A DNA stretch of 64,000 nt from Halioglobus japonicus (GCA_902705825.1 CACSIL010000051.1:300452-364451); one strand, 5' to 3'; shown: positions 9,059 through 17,395, numbered from the stretch's first letter. Notes: generated by a model from the letters alone, not told the origin. Numbers and translations are program-made.

Positions 9059-10774
9059 CTAGGCCAGCTGCTTCAGTAGATTAACCAATTCTGGCAGGTG
9101 CCGAACGGCATCACGGTCTTTCTGTTTTTCAGCTTCGGAAAGCTGCTCCCAGGCAACAAGACTGGGCGAAAGCCTTCTCTCATTGTCCTTTTCTCCTTGT
9201 TGCAAGCGCCATCCATTTAACTCTTTCTCTGCCTTCCAGCGGGCGTGCTCCATACTGGCCACTCTCTCTATGCTTGCATCGTTTAGCGCTTCCTCAACCT
9301 CAGTTACGGTAGGAAACCTTTTTCCGGTTAATGATTGGCACTTTATGTACAAATGGTCTGCCTGATTGCGATTGGCATCCTTCAGATTTTCTGGCAACAC
9401 GCTCCAATCGACCAAGGAACTATTGGATAGCTGTGTATCACCCATTGCACGTTGCGAGTTCACATAGTTTTTGTGTATAGCGATGGCGAGAGAGTCCTGT
9501 TGTGAGTCAAAAACAGTATCGAAACGGCAACTGTCACGCATTACTCTCACACAATGGATATTTGCACTGCTGCCGAACTGTTGTTCCAGCATACCAGGAA
9601 TGACACTCTCTCCAGATTCACAAACTATAATCGGACATTTCAGCTTTAGGTTTTCCAGCGCCTGGGTCCACGTGAGAATCTGCTCAGTACTTTCTGCATG
9701 GACATAAACCAGGTCGGGCTTTACTTCGTGTAAAACCTCGTGAGAATGAGATGAATCGAGGATTCCCAGACTGGTATCGTAGGCAGATAACTCAAGGATG
9801 TTTGCTAGCGCAGGCTGCACACTGAGCAATCCTTCTAAATGCTTTGTAGCATCTGGCGAAACAAGTTTAACGTTAAGCGGGGCTGGCTGCCCATAATGGC
9901 CTATACAAGCAACGCGCAGGAGAATTTCTTCAATGAGGCGACTATCCCCGACCAAAGCTATAGTAAACAATCTCGAACCCATAGCGTCTTGATCAAGCAG
10001 TTTATCGGGACCATAGTTATTTAAAAGCCAACGCGCTGCTAGCTGCTCATAGTTAATAATGCGGGCAGAGTAATTACTCGCATCAGTGGCAAATACCGGC
10101 TGTTGATACAAGACCGCTCCGAACTCCCTATTAGCTATATGCACTGCGCAGTTTAGCATCGGCAATGACGTCTGTTTTTCTCGCTGCCTATAGCTGTAGT
10201 ATGCAACTTCCAGATTTACGTGATCGTAGCCTGTGACTGCTAAAAGGAAAGCCGCCTTTTTGAGATTGGCTTGATTTAGCCATGTACTGTCGCTGGAGTT
10301 GCCGATCAGAATATAGGCACCCAGGTTTTTTGCTCTACCAATAAATTTGTTCTGGGGGTTCGCTTCGATAACCACAACCGACGTTCCCGCCGCAATTATC
10401 GCCTCCAGTATTCGAATATTCACTGAATCTAAACCGCAGATGATTGCGTGTCCTTGCAACCAGGAAATCCTCAGCCGGTGAAAATGGCCGCGCATAATGG
10501 CGGCAAAAGCTCTGAAAGCGGCATAACTCAGACTGGCGGGTGCAAGCCATCTTGCGATTTCAAGTGTGACAGGTGCTCGGCCTGGATCAATGCTCGTTTC
10601 AAGGATGAAGAGCCCCACCGAGTTATAGAGCAGGTCAAATATGCTTGCTGGCTCAGCCAGATATTGGTAGTACTGGCTATAGCCTATAACGCCTAGCACC
10701 ATAGCCATGACGATGCTAAAACCTATAAGAGTCCGTTCCAGTTTCGAGAAAATATTGACCTGTGAGTCCGACAT
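9059..10774 (-). CDS. Two-TM channel-like protein with TrkA-N-type NAD-binding domain and C-terminal RyR domain
   Basis: 571 residues. TM helices lie at about 13-34 and 71-92, with a hydrophobic re-entrant-like segment (LLYNSVGLFILET, 48-60) between them, which is the layout of a K+ channel-type pore. The segment lacks a recognisable TVGYG selectivity filter. A Rossmann domain follows: GHAIICGLDSVN (108-119), then VVVIEAN, as in TrkA-N/RCK gating modules. A second alpha/beta domain begins near 265 with ALVGDSRL. The last 75 residues are an RyR domain: MEHARWKAEKELNGW (508-522), LSPSLVAWEQLSEAEK (535-550) and KDRD. In animals RyR repeats belong to the ryanodine receptor; in bacteria the domain occurs alone, often beside Rossmann or SLOG domains. 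It is the first gene of the minus-strand pair. I infer a nucleotide-gated ion channel or sensor at the membrane. Confidence 0.8.
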   Translation of the reverse strand: MSDSQVNIFSKLERTLIGFSIVMAMVLGVIGYSQYYQYLAEPASIFDLLYNSVGLFILETSIDPGRAPVTLEIARWLAPASLSYAAFRAFAAIMRGHFHRLRISWLQGHAIICGLDSVNIRILEAIIAAGTSVVVIEANPQNKFIGRAKNLGAYILIGNSSDSTWLNQANLKKAAFLLAVTGYDHVNLEVAYYSYRQREKQTSLPMLNCAVHIANREFGAVLYQQPVFATDASNYSARIINYEQLAARWLLNNYGPDKLLDQDAMGSRLFTIALVGDSRLIEEILLRVACIGHYGQPAPLNVKLVSPDATKHLEGLLSVQPALANILELSAYDTSLGILDSSHSHEVLHEVKPDLVYVHAESTEQILTWTQALENLKLKCPIIVCESGESVIPGMLEQQFGSSANIHCVRVMRDSCRFDTVFDSQQDSLAIAIHKNYVNSQRAMGDTQLSNSSLVDWSVLPENLKDANRNQADHLYIKCQSLTGKRFPTVTEVEEALNDASIERVASMEHARWKAEKELNGWRLQQGEKDNERRLSPSLVAWEQLSEAEKQKDRDAVRHLPELVNLLKQLA

Positions 10775-11065
10775 TGGATCCTATGTCTTTCTTATGATTG
10801 TGATTCTAGCGCCAGTTAATATCATGATTGTTGCCCATTTTGCCCCTTGCATACAAGCTGGCTAGAACCTAGTCAGGGAGAATCGCCAATCCTTACAATA
10901 CTGGATCAAAATGATACCGAACCGTATTACTCACTTTTTTCACGATGCAAGTCGAGGTCTGCCATAGTAGACCGAATACAGCTAGGGTGAACCAGCAAGA
11001 ATGTATCCTTGCCTGTATCGGACAAGCAGTAGTACCCTGTTTGATGTTTTTTCCGGGAGTTAACC

Positions 11066-11500
11066 ATGAGCCAAAAACCACAGGTCCCCGCCATCGAAGG
11101 CTGGCACACCATGGCGGCGCAACCACATTTGATTGGCACACAGTGCGAAAGTTGCGGCACCTACTTTTTTCCAAAGCAAAGCGACTACTGCCGTAATCCA
11201 AAGTGTGACAGCACCGAATTCCGCGAGGTGGAGTTGAGCCGTACTGGAAAGATATGGAGTTACACCAACGCCTGCTACAAGCCGCCGGCACCCTTTGTCG
11301 CCCACGAACCTTTTGAACCGTACGCGATTGCCGCAGTGCAGTTGGAGAAAGAACAAATGGTCGTGCTCGGACAGGTGATCGAAGGTGTATCCGTAGAAGA
11401 CCTGAAAGTCGGGATGCCGATGGAACTGGTGCTGGAAGCCCTGCACGAGACCGACGACGACATCAAAGTCACCTGGAAGTGGCAACCCGCCGCGCAGTAG
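11066..11500 (+). CDS. DUF35 Zn-ribbon/OB-fold protein (acyl-CoA binding partner of thiolase-fold enzymes)
   Basis: 144 residues. Four cysteines (Cys27, Cys30, Cys42, Cys47) make a rubredoxin-like zinc ribbon, followed by an OB-fold with GKIWSYTNA (61-69) and FEPYAIAAVQLE (83-94). DUF35 proteins pair with thiolase-fold partners such as Ltp2-type aldolases or HMG-CoA synthase-like enzymes and supply CoA-ester binding. The ATG follows CGGGAGTTAACC, a good ribosome binding site. The thiolase-fold gene follows after 28 bases, which supports a two-subunit enzyme. The 290 bases upstream contain no gene and form the right flank of the accessory island. The family is clear; the substrate (steroid side chain or other acyl-CoA) is inference from neighbours. 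Confidence 0.85.
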   Translation: MSQKPQVPAIEGWHTMAAQPHLIGTQCESCGTYFFPKQSDYCRNPKCDSTEFREVELSRTGKIWSYTNACYKPPAPFVAHEPFEPYAIAAVQLEKEQMVVLGQVIEGVSVEDLKVGMPMELVLEALHETDDDIKVTWKWQPAAQ

Positions 11501-11528
11501 ACGCCAACTGAATCTGGAGTAGAACTCA

Positions 11529-12716
11529 ATGTCCAACGAAATTGCCATTCTCGGCGTCGGTATGCACCCCTGGGGTAAATGGGGTCACAACTTTGTTCAA
11601 TACGGCGTTGCCGCAGCTCGCGAAGCACTGGCGGATGCAGGTGTGCCCTGGCAGGACATCTCGTTTGTGTCCGGCGGTGCCACCATACGCTGCGGCTACC
11701 CCGGTTACGTTGCCGGCGCCACCTTTGCACAGGCTCTGGGCTGGCAGGGGGCGGAGGTAAATACCTCCTATGCGGCGTGTGCATCGGGCTCACAGGCACT
11801 GGCCGCTGCACGCAATAAAATTCTCTCCGGTGAATCCGAGGTCGCACTAGTGGTTGGCGCAGATACCACCCCCAAGGGCTTTCTCGCACCCGCCGGTGGC
11901 TATCGCCCGGAAGACCCGGACTGGGTGCGTTTCTATCTCGGGATCACCAATCCGACGTATTTCGCGCTGTACGCCAGGCGCCGCATGGATCTCTACGGCG
12001 ACACACTGGAGGATTTCGCTGCGGTCAAGGTGAAGAACTCACTGGTCGGCAGCAAGAACCCGCGTGCACGTTATCGCAAATGCTTCAGTGCCGAGGACGT
12101 CGCGGCATCTGCCATGGTCGCCGACCCGCTGCGCTTAATGGATATCTGCGCCACCAGCGACGGCGGTGCAGCCATCATCGTATCCAGCCTGGAATACGCG
12201 CGTAGAATCGGCAAAGCCGATGCTCCGCGCGTGGCGGCAATTTCCACAGTGACACCAACGTTCGCCAGCAGCGTGGTGGAAATGCCCGATATCGCCACGG
12301 ATTCAGCGGCAGCGGCAGGCGTTGAGGCACAGGCTTATCGCGCCAGCCTGCCGGTGAAGGCCTATGAGGAAGCGGGCCTTGGCCCGTCCGATGTGGATCT
12401 GGCCGAGGTCTACGACCTGTCAACCGCACTGGAGCTGGACTGGATTGAAGATTTACAACTGGCTCCCAGGGGCGAGGCAGCGGCACTGCTGCGCGCTGGC
12501 GACACCGCACTGGGCGGCAAGATACCGGTGAATGTGTCAGGAGGCCTGGCCTGCTTCGGTGAGGCAGTGCCCGCTCAGGCGCTGTCTCAGGTCTGCGAGT
12601 TGACATGGCAGTTGCGCGGCCAGGCCGGTGACCGGCAGGTGCAGGGCGCAAAAGTCGGGATTACCGCAAACCAGGGTTTGTTTGGCCACGGCAGCTCAGT
12701 CATCGTCAAAAAGTAG
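11529..12716 (+). CDS. Thiolase-fold enzyme of the SCP-x/Ltp2 type (thiolase or retro-aldolase)
   Basis: 395 residues. The thiolase nucleophile position is kept as Cys84 in YAACASGSQA (81-90), and the family loop AEVYDLSTALELDW (292-305) is present. The two other catalytic elements of a true thiolase are not: the GHP His position reads FGE (Glu345), and the second-Cys loop reads ANQGLFGHGSS (380-390). That pattern fits lipid-transfer-protein-like aldolases working with a DUF35 subunit better than a classical acetyl-CoA acetyltransferase. The preceding gene is DUF35, and steroid-type redox genes follow on the other strand. The start ATG has TGGAGTAGAA upstream. The alternative is a degenerate thiolase of unknown acyl-CoA specificity. 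Confidence 0.8.
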   Translation: MSNEIAILGVGMHPWGKWGHNFVQYGVAAAREALADAGVPWQDISFVSGGATIRCGYPGYVAGATFAQALGWQGAEVNTSYAACASGSQALAAARNKILSGESEVALVVGADTTPKGFLAPAGGYRPEDPDWVRFYLGITNPTYFALYARRRMDLYGDTLEDFAAVKVKNSLVGSKNPRARYRKCFSAEDVAASAMVADPLRLMDICATSDGGAAIIVSSLEYARRIGKADAPRVAAISTVTPTFASSVVEMPDIATDSAAAAGVEAQAYRASLPVKAYEEAGLGPSDVDLAEVYDLSTALELDWIEDLQLAPRGEAAALLRAGDTALGGKIPVNVSGGLACFGEAVPAQALSQVCELTWQLRGQAGDRQVQGAKVGITANQGLFGHGSSVIVKK

Positions 12717-12736
12717 ACGGGAGCGCGCGGGCTCAA

Positions 12737-13141
12737 TCAGGGCTCGCGCACTGAAGCCTGTTTCAAATAGGCTATCAGGTCTGCTCGCTGCTGGGCATCG
12801 GGTACACCGAGGCTCATCATGGATGTCCCGGGAAACATCGCCATAGGGTTTTCCAGCCACACGAACATCAACTCAGGTGTCCAGACAAACCGGGCATTTT
12901 TGAATTCTTCTGAGTAATACTCAAAACTGGGCTGCTCGCCCACCACCTTGCCGAAGATACGGTGCAGATTCGGGCCATTGTTGTGCCCCATTGCCGCCTC
13001 AGGATAATGACAGGTGCGACAGGGGCCAAATACCAATCGGCCTTTGGCCGGATCCCCCGCTGGCATCACCTGCTGTGCCTGCAGCGACCCTGCCGCCAGA
13101 AGAAGGGCCAAAAACAGGGCTGAAACCAGCGAGCGCATCAT
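12737..13141 (-). CDS. Periplasmic class I cytochrome c, partner of the flavoprotein upstream
   Basis: 134 residues with a Sec signal peptide (MMRSLVSALFLALLLAAG, cleavage near AQA) and one haem c site CRTCH (41-45). GPNLHRIFGK (56-65) and a downstream FPGTSMM Met ligand are typical of small cytochrome c-550-like electron carriers. The frame extends upstream to 13201. The start at 13141 is preferred because its ATG overlaps the TGA of the flavoprotein gene (ATGA, 4 bases), which implies translational coupling. I infer that it takes electrons from the Tat-exported flavoprotein and passes them to the respiratory chain. The electron partner assignment is inference; the haem site is directly visible. 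Confidence 0.85.
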   Translation of the reverse strand: MMRSLVSALFLALLLAAGSLQAQQVMPAGDPAKGRLVFGPCRTCHYPEAAMGHNNGPNLHRIFGKVVGEQPSFEYYSEEFKNARFVWTPELMFVWLENPMAMFPGTSMMSLGVPDAQQRADLIAYLKQASVREP

Positions 13142-14676
13142 CCGGCCACCCTCCTCTGTGCCGCTGCGGCACGACCCGCGCGGCGGCCAAAAAAAGTGCA
13201 ATCTCCCACCGATATGCCACTGGCAATATACGGCGCTGTCGGTATCCCGGCGGTGTTGCGGCCAGCGGCGTACAAGCCCGGAATCTCTTCCCCGAAACTG
13301 CTGAGCACCTGCCCATCAGAGGTGGTATGCAAGCCGCCAAAGGTATGTGCGGGAAAGAACGCCTGCGACGTCGACAGATCCCAGGCGGTATACGGCGGCC
13401 CCTGCAGCGGCCTCAAGTACGTCTGGCTTTTACGGAACATCGGGTCTTCACCATTGGCCGCGTGCAGATTGTAATAGGCCACGGTCTGCTGCAGAGCGCC
13501 TTTGGGAAATTCCAGCTGTGCCGCGATATCGCCAATGGTGCTGGCCTTTGCCACCGGCAGAAAGTTGTCCTGATGGAAGGCATAGCTACTGTCGCGATCA
13601 GTGATCAGCCAGGCGCGCCCACGCTGGTGGTAGGCGATCGCATCCCCGAGCACACCGTGATAGGACTCCTCGGATATAAACCGCTGTCCCGACGTATTTA
13701 CGATGATGCCAGACAGCACAGATTCCGGGGGATAGATGGGCGCTATAGCAAAACCTTCGTTCATTCGCAGCGCTGCCGCGCCAACAGCAATCCCCATATT
13801 GATACCCGCACCCAGGTCTGCGGCATTGCCCCACGGTACGGAGCACTCGTACAAATGCGGCGCATACGCGCGCAGCATGTCACGGTTATGGATAAAACCG
13901 CCGCAGGCCAGCACCACACCACGCTGCACAGCAATGGCGCGCTGCTCACCATCGACAGTAGCAATCACGCCGACAATGCGACCGTCGCTCTCGGTGACCA
14001 GACGGTGGGCGTCCACCTGGGCGTGCATTTTTACGCCCAGTGCATCGGCCTGCGAGAGCAAAGCCTCCATCAGGCGCCTGCCGCCATTCATGCCGGGCAC
14101 ACCGGGCACATGGCCACGGGGGGCCGGCACCGCCAGATCGCGCGCCGGCCATGCCAGTTCTGTACCGGAGAAATAGAGTGACGCATCGCCCATCGGCAAG
14201 CCTTTGGCGAGCGTGAGTTTGTCGGTGTAGGGAATGCCCTGCTCTACCAACCAGTCGAAATGCTCGGCACTGCCCTCACAATACAGCTGGATCTTGTCCA
14301 GTGGTGGGTGCAAGGCGCCGGCCAGCGTGAGGAAGCGGTACATCTGCTCTGGGCTGTCCTCCACCTTGAGCGCTTTCTGCAGGGCGGTACCGCCACCGGC
14401 GTATACCACGCCACCGGACATGGCTGAGGAGCCGCCAAACCGGGGCAGGGATTCAATCAGCAGCACATGTGCACCGGCCCGGCGCGCCTCTATAGCGGCA
14501 CTGACGCCGGCCGCGCCGGAGCCAATGACCAGCACAGCCGTGCGCATATCCCAGGATTTAACCTCTGATCGCGGCACGGCGGCAGCGCCAGCTGCCAGCG
14601 TCGCAGCTGCGGTGGCGGTGAGGCCGCCCAGCAACTGGCGGCGTGTTACTGTGGAATCACCTGCGGTTTTAGTCAC
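13138..14676 (-). CDS. Tat-exported FAD flavoprotein, 3-ketosteroid dehydrogenase / fumarate reductase-like
   Basis: 512 residues. A twin-arginine signal (TRRQLLGG, 11-18) precedes a hydrophobic stretch. The FAD Rossmann motif is GSGAAG (52-57), with Glu75 at the end of strand 2, followed by GGSSAMSGG (81-89). Near the C-terminus is GLYAAGRNTAG, then an ASGISVGDCTFFGRRAG region typical of the FAD_binding_2 family, which includes KstD and flavocytochrome c. The protein is long enough for a complete enzyme. It is translationally coupled to the cytochrome c gene downstream, which suggests a periplasmic dehydrogenase feeding electrons to that cytochrome. Known KstD enzymes are mostly cytoplasmic or membrane-associated, so the Tat signal is notable. 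The substrate is uncertain: steroid, or another enone/fumarate-like acid. Confidence 0.85.
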   Translation of the reverse strand: MTKTAGDSTVTRRQLLGGLTATAAATLAAGAAAVPRSEVKSWDMRTAVLVIGSGAAGVSAAIEARRAGAHVLLIESLPRFGGSSAMSGGVVYAGGGTALQKALKVEDSPEQMYRFLTLAGALHPPLDKIQLYCEGSAEHFDWLVEQGIPYTDKLTLAKGLPMGDASLYFSGTELAWPARDLAVPAPRGHVPGVPGMNGGRRLMEALLSQADALGVKMHAQVDAHRLVTESDGRIVGVIATVDGEQRAIAVQRGVVLACGGFIHNRDMLRAYAPHLYECSVPWGNAADLGAGINMGIAVGAAALRMNEGFAIAPIYPPESVLSGIIVNTSGQRFISEESYHGVLGDAIAYHQRGRAWLITDRDSSYAFHQDNFLPVAKASTIGDIAAQLEFPKGALQQTVAYYNLHAANGEDPMFRKSQTYLRPLQGPPYTAWDLSTSQAFFPAHTFGGLHTTSDGQVLSSFGEEIPGLYAAGRNTAGIPTAPYIASGISVGDCTFFGRRAGRAAAAQRRVAG

Positions 14677-14697
14677 ACTATTTCTCTAGAGCGGGCA

Positions 14698-15390
14698 TCA
14701 GTTGCGTCGAATATATTCCAGGCGGTTATCGATCATGTACAGGCGATGACGCTCACCTTCTGCATCAACCACGACATCGTCATAGCCGGCATCGCCCTCG
14801 TACAGAAAGCAGATGCCATCGTCCACGCCCACCATACGCGGCTCATACATCACGGCCTCCCGATCCCCCATGCGCTCCCGCGCCTCGACGCAACTTTTGC
14901 AGTCTGCAATGTCGGCCAGGCTGACGTAGGTCGGCGGCATCAGGCGCAGTGCGTGGGTGTCGTCCGCGCACTCGGCAAGGGCCGTCTCGGGGCTCACCCA
15001 TCGGTGCCGCGCGATCTCACCACCGTCGACGACAACCTCCTGTCCGTCCTCCAGTATGGTGAGGAAAAACCAGGTCGAAAAACGCCTTTTGGCACCTTCA
15101 GGGGTTGTCCAGTGCGACAGGTAGACGAGTTGCTCTGCGGAGACTTTCAAGCCCGCCTCCTCCTGCGTCTCGCGGATGGCAGCATTGACTGCCGCCCGGT
15201 ATTCGTCGCGATCACCGGGGTAATCCGCCTCGTCTACCTTACCGCCGGGAAACACCCACATGCCCCCCATGTGTTGCACCGTCTTGTTACGCTGCACCAG
15301 CAGAGCCTCCAGACCGGCATCGCCATCGCGCACCAGCACGACGGTGGCCGCAGGGTAGACGGGCTCTACAATATCACTGGTTTCCAGCAC
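14698..15390 (-). CDS. NUDIX hydrolase
   Basis: 230 residues from a GTG at 15390 preceded by AAGGAGAG at good spacing. The Nudix box is visible but stretched by a nine-residue insert: GGKVDEADYPGD, then RAAVNAAIRETQEEAGL. It keeps the REXXEEXG metal ligands. The preceding WVFPGGK and the VLVRDGDAGLEALLVQRN strand resemble the NUDT19/CoA-diphosphatase-like branch, which hydrolyses CoA or acyl-CoA esters. That would fit the CoA-ester genes on both sides, but the substrate is inference. It sits 21 bases downstream of the flavoprotein's start region and 51 bases after the MaoC gene on the same strand, so it may be co-transcribed with both. Confidence 0.85.
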   Translation of the reverse strand: MLETSDIVEPVYPAATVVLVRDGDAGLEALLVQRNKTVQHMGGMWVFPGGKVDEADYPGDRDEYRAAVNAAIRETQEEAGLKVSAEQLVYLSHWTTPEGAKRRFSTWFFLTILEDGQEVVVDGGEIARHRWVSPETALAECADDTHALRLMPPTYVSLADIADCKSCVEARERMGDREAVMYEPRMVGVDDGICFLYEGDAGYDDVVVDAEGERHRLYMIDNRLEYIRRN

Positions 15391-15441
15391 GAATACTCTC
15401 CTTTTCCCGGACTAGGGCAGTCTACACCAACGCGGAAACTG

Positions 15442-15897
15442 TCAGGGGAAAAAACGACTGATGGTATCGATTACACACGCTGGGCGCTCACTGCCCTCAA
15501 TTTCAATGGTCATACGCACCACGACCTGCACCCCGCCTTTAACCTCCTCGGCACTGACGATTTCGCCGCCACCGCGAACGCGGCTACCGACAGGTACCGC
15601 TGCCGGAAAGCGCACTTTCTCGCAGCCGTAGTTGACGCCCATAGAGGTGTTTTCGACAGACATGATTTCCGGCAAAAACAGGTTGGCCATCGACAAGGTG
15701 AGATACCCGTGAGCAATAGTGGAGCCAAACGGCCCGGTTGCGGCCTTTTCGGGGTCGACGTGAATCCACTGGTGGTCCCCGGTGGCGTCGGCAAAGAGGT
15801 CTATCCGCTGCTGGTCTATCTCCACCCAATCGCTGTATCCCAGATGTTGTCCCACTGCGCCCAGCAGCGCCGCCGGATTCTCAAAAGTAGTTGTCAT
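15442..15897 (-). CDS. MaoC-family (R)-enoyl-CoA hydratase
   Basis: 151 residues from the ATG at 15897, with GGGAGAG upstream (the frame is open to 15969 but without a better site). The hot-dog-fold hydratase motif is complete: FADATGDHQWIHVDPEKA (34-51), then GPFGSTIAHGYLTLS, giving the Asp/His catalytic pair of R-specific enoyl-CoA hydratases. Such single-domain proteins resemble MaoC/NodN-type dehydratases (Mycobacterium Rv0130-like). It is the first gene of a minus-strand run (maoC, NUDIX, flavoprotein, cytochrome c), divergent from the RND efflux pair. It likely hydrates enoyl-CoA intermediates of lipid or steroid breakdown. Confidence 0.9.
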   Translation of the reverse strand: MTTTFENPAALLGAVGQHLGYSDWVEIDQQRIDLFADATGDHQWIHVDPEKAATGPFGSTIAHGYLTLSMANLFLPEIMSVENTSMGVNYGCEKVRFPAAVPVGSRVRGGGEIVSAEEVKGGVQVVVRMTIEIEGSERPACVIDTISRFFP

Positions 15898-16114
15898 GAT
15901 TTGTCGCTCTCCCGCTTGAAAATGACCCGCACTATATACCATTGTGCCGCCAAACTTTAACCGCTGCATCCCAGGTCAGGCCCACTGTTCATTACCAGTA
16001 TTTAACAGATTTGCAGGGTTGTAATGTGATATAAATGCGCCCCTTGTAGATTGGTAACCTGCCCTATCCTTGGCCACGGCGACCAGTTTCCTCGCATTCG
16101 TACTGGTAGCTATT

Positions 16115-17395
16115 GTGGCCTCAAGAAAAAAACAAATTTTTGTCTCAGTTGCGCTGCTAGCGATCTCTACGGCTATCACCTTTACGCTGTATTTGAACCG
16201 CCCCCCTGCCAAAATCGCCGAACCGGAGTACCAACCGGTGACAGTGGATGTCGCAGTGGCGGTCAAAGAGCGACTGCGAATAGAAGTGCAGGCCCAGGGA
16301 ACGGTTACCCCGATGCAGGAGACTTCCCTGCTGTCGGAGGTCAATGGGCGCATCATCGAGGCATCCCCGTCATTTGCTGTTGGTGGTTTTGTCAGTAAAG
16401 GCGAAATTCTGGTGCGAATTGATCCCCGGGATTACGAGACTAACCTGCTCCGCGCCGAGGCGGCGCTGAAATCTGCCCAAAGTAATCTGGCACAGGAAAA
16501 AGGCAGGGCCCAGGTGGCCGAAAGGGAGTGGCAGCGATTACCCAAAGGCAGTCAGCGCAGTCAGGAGGCAAAGGATCTCTATCTGCGCAAGCCGCAACTC
16601 GATCAGGCCCAGGCACAGATGCTGGCAGCGCAAGCAGATCTCAACACCGCCCGGGATAATCTTGAGCGAACTAATATCAGGGCACCGTACGATGCGTTGA
16701 TTCGAGCTAAACATGTCGAGCTGGGACAGTTTGTCGCCGCGGGCAGCCCGCTGGCTGATATCTTTTCAGTGGATTACGCTGAAATCAGATTGCCCATCCC
16801 GCAGAGCAAGCTCGCGTATCTGGAATTACCGGGCTTGAACGGCACAGGCAATGGCTCCCCCATCGATGTCTACACCGATGTCGGTGGCGAAATAAAACAT
16901 TGGACGGCGCAGTTGCACCGCACAGAGGGCGTATTCGATGAACGTTCCCGTGTGCTCTACGCAGTAGCCCGCATCAAAGATCCCTACGCCGTGCACCATC
17001 CCGATAAAACACCCCTGCGTATCGGCACCTTCGTTAACGCGAATATCCAGGGGAAGGAATTTGACGGTATCGTGACACTGCCCCGCTTCGTCATGCGCGC
17101 AGGGAATAACCTGTGGGTGATCGATGACAGCGGCCACCTGCACAATCGGCAGGTAACCTTATTGCGCACCGGGGGCGACCTCGTCTATATCAGCGAAGGC
17201 CTGGACGAGGGCGACCGCGTATCGCTGACGACTCTGGATAGCTCGTTTGACAGCTCGGAAGTTATCATTGAGTCCTCCACACCCAGCAATAAGCTGAATC
17301 AGCAGGGCCGACCGATCGAGCAACCCGGTGCCAAAGACGCGGGTAAAGTCACAGCCTCTGTGGAGCCCTCGGCTGACGACAGCGAGGGAGGCTGA
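16115..17395 (+). CDS. RND efflux periplasmic adaptor (HlyD/MFP family)
   Basis: 426 residues if started at the GTG at 16115. The frame is also open from a TTG at 16070, but the shorter form gives a normal basic N-terminus (ASRKKQ) before the single TM anchor (FVSVALLAISTAITFTLYL). A barrel-sandwich half (EVQAQGTVTPMQE, then SEVNGRI and VSKGEILVRIDP) is followed by a coiled-coil hairpin (about residues 105-185), the second lipoyl half (TNIRAPYDALI) and beta-barrel/MP domains. It links the inner-membrane RND pump to an outer-membrane channel. The stop overlaps the ATG of the pump gene (TGATG). No outer-membrane factor is encoded here. The divergent promoter for it and maoC should lie in 15898-16114. 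Confidence 0.9.
   Translation: MASRKKQIFVSVALLAISTAITFTLYLNRPPAKIAEPEYQPVTVDVAVAVKERLRIEVQAQGTVTPMQETSLLSEVNGRIIEASPSFAVGGFVSKGEILVRIDPRDYETNLLRAEAALKSAQSNLAQEKGRAQVAEREWQRLPKGSQRSQEAKDLYLRKPQLDQAQAQMLAAQADLNTARDNLERTNIRAPYDALIRAKHVELGQFVAAGSPLADIFSVDYAEIRLPIPQSKLAYLELPGLNGTGNGSPIDVYTDVGGEIKHWTAQLHRTEGVFDERSRVLYAVARIKDPYAVHHPDKTPLRIGTFVNANIQGKEFDGIVTLPRFVMRAGNNLWVIDDSGHLHNRQVTLLRTGGDLVYISEGLDEGDRVSLTTLDSSFDSSEVIIESSTPSNKLNQQGRPIEQPGAKDAGKVTASVEPSADDSEGG

Larger units (their letters stand above)
543..10900. other. Predicted defence/conflict island (four genes in two convergent pairs)
   Basis: This block is visibly richer in A and T than the housekeeping genes on its right, most strongly over 3500-6700. 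It holds only genes with domains typical of biological conflict systems: SIR2-like, TIR, nSTAND1, SLOG, a TrkA-N-type Rossmann domain and RyR. It abuts a broken gene on the left and an acyl-CoA operon on the right. Boundaries are approximate. No integrase, transposase or tRNA attachment site was seen, so how it arrived is unknown. Confidence 0.6.

Noticed and set aside
10775..11065. Search for a tRNA, attachment site or direct repeat at the right flank matching the left flank
   Set aside because: By eye no repeat of useful length is shared with 543-726, and no tRNA-like fold was found.
11276..11889. Long minus-strand open frames opposite the DUF35 and thiolase-fold genes
   Set aside because: They are Arg/Pro-rich shadows in a GC-rich region and no known family pattern is visible.
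12991..14181. 396-residue plus-strand frame across the flavoprotein gene
   Set aside because: It overlaps well-supported genes on the other strand, has no family motifs and has a composition typical of antisense frames.
14746..15960. 404-residue plus-strand frame over NUDIX and MaoC
   Set aside because: Antisense shadow of two real genes with clear motifs.
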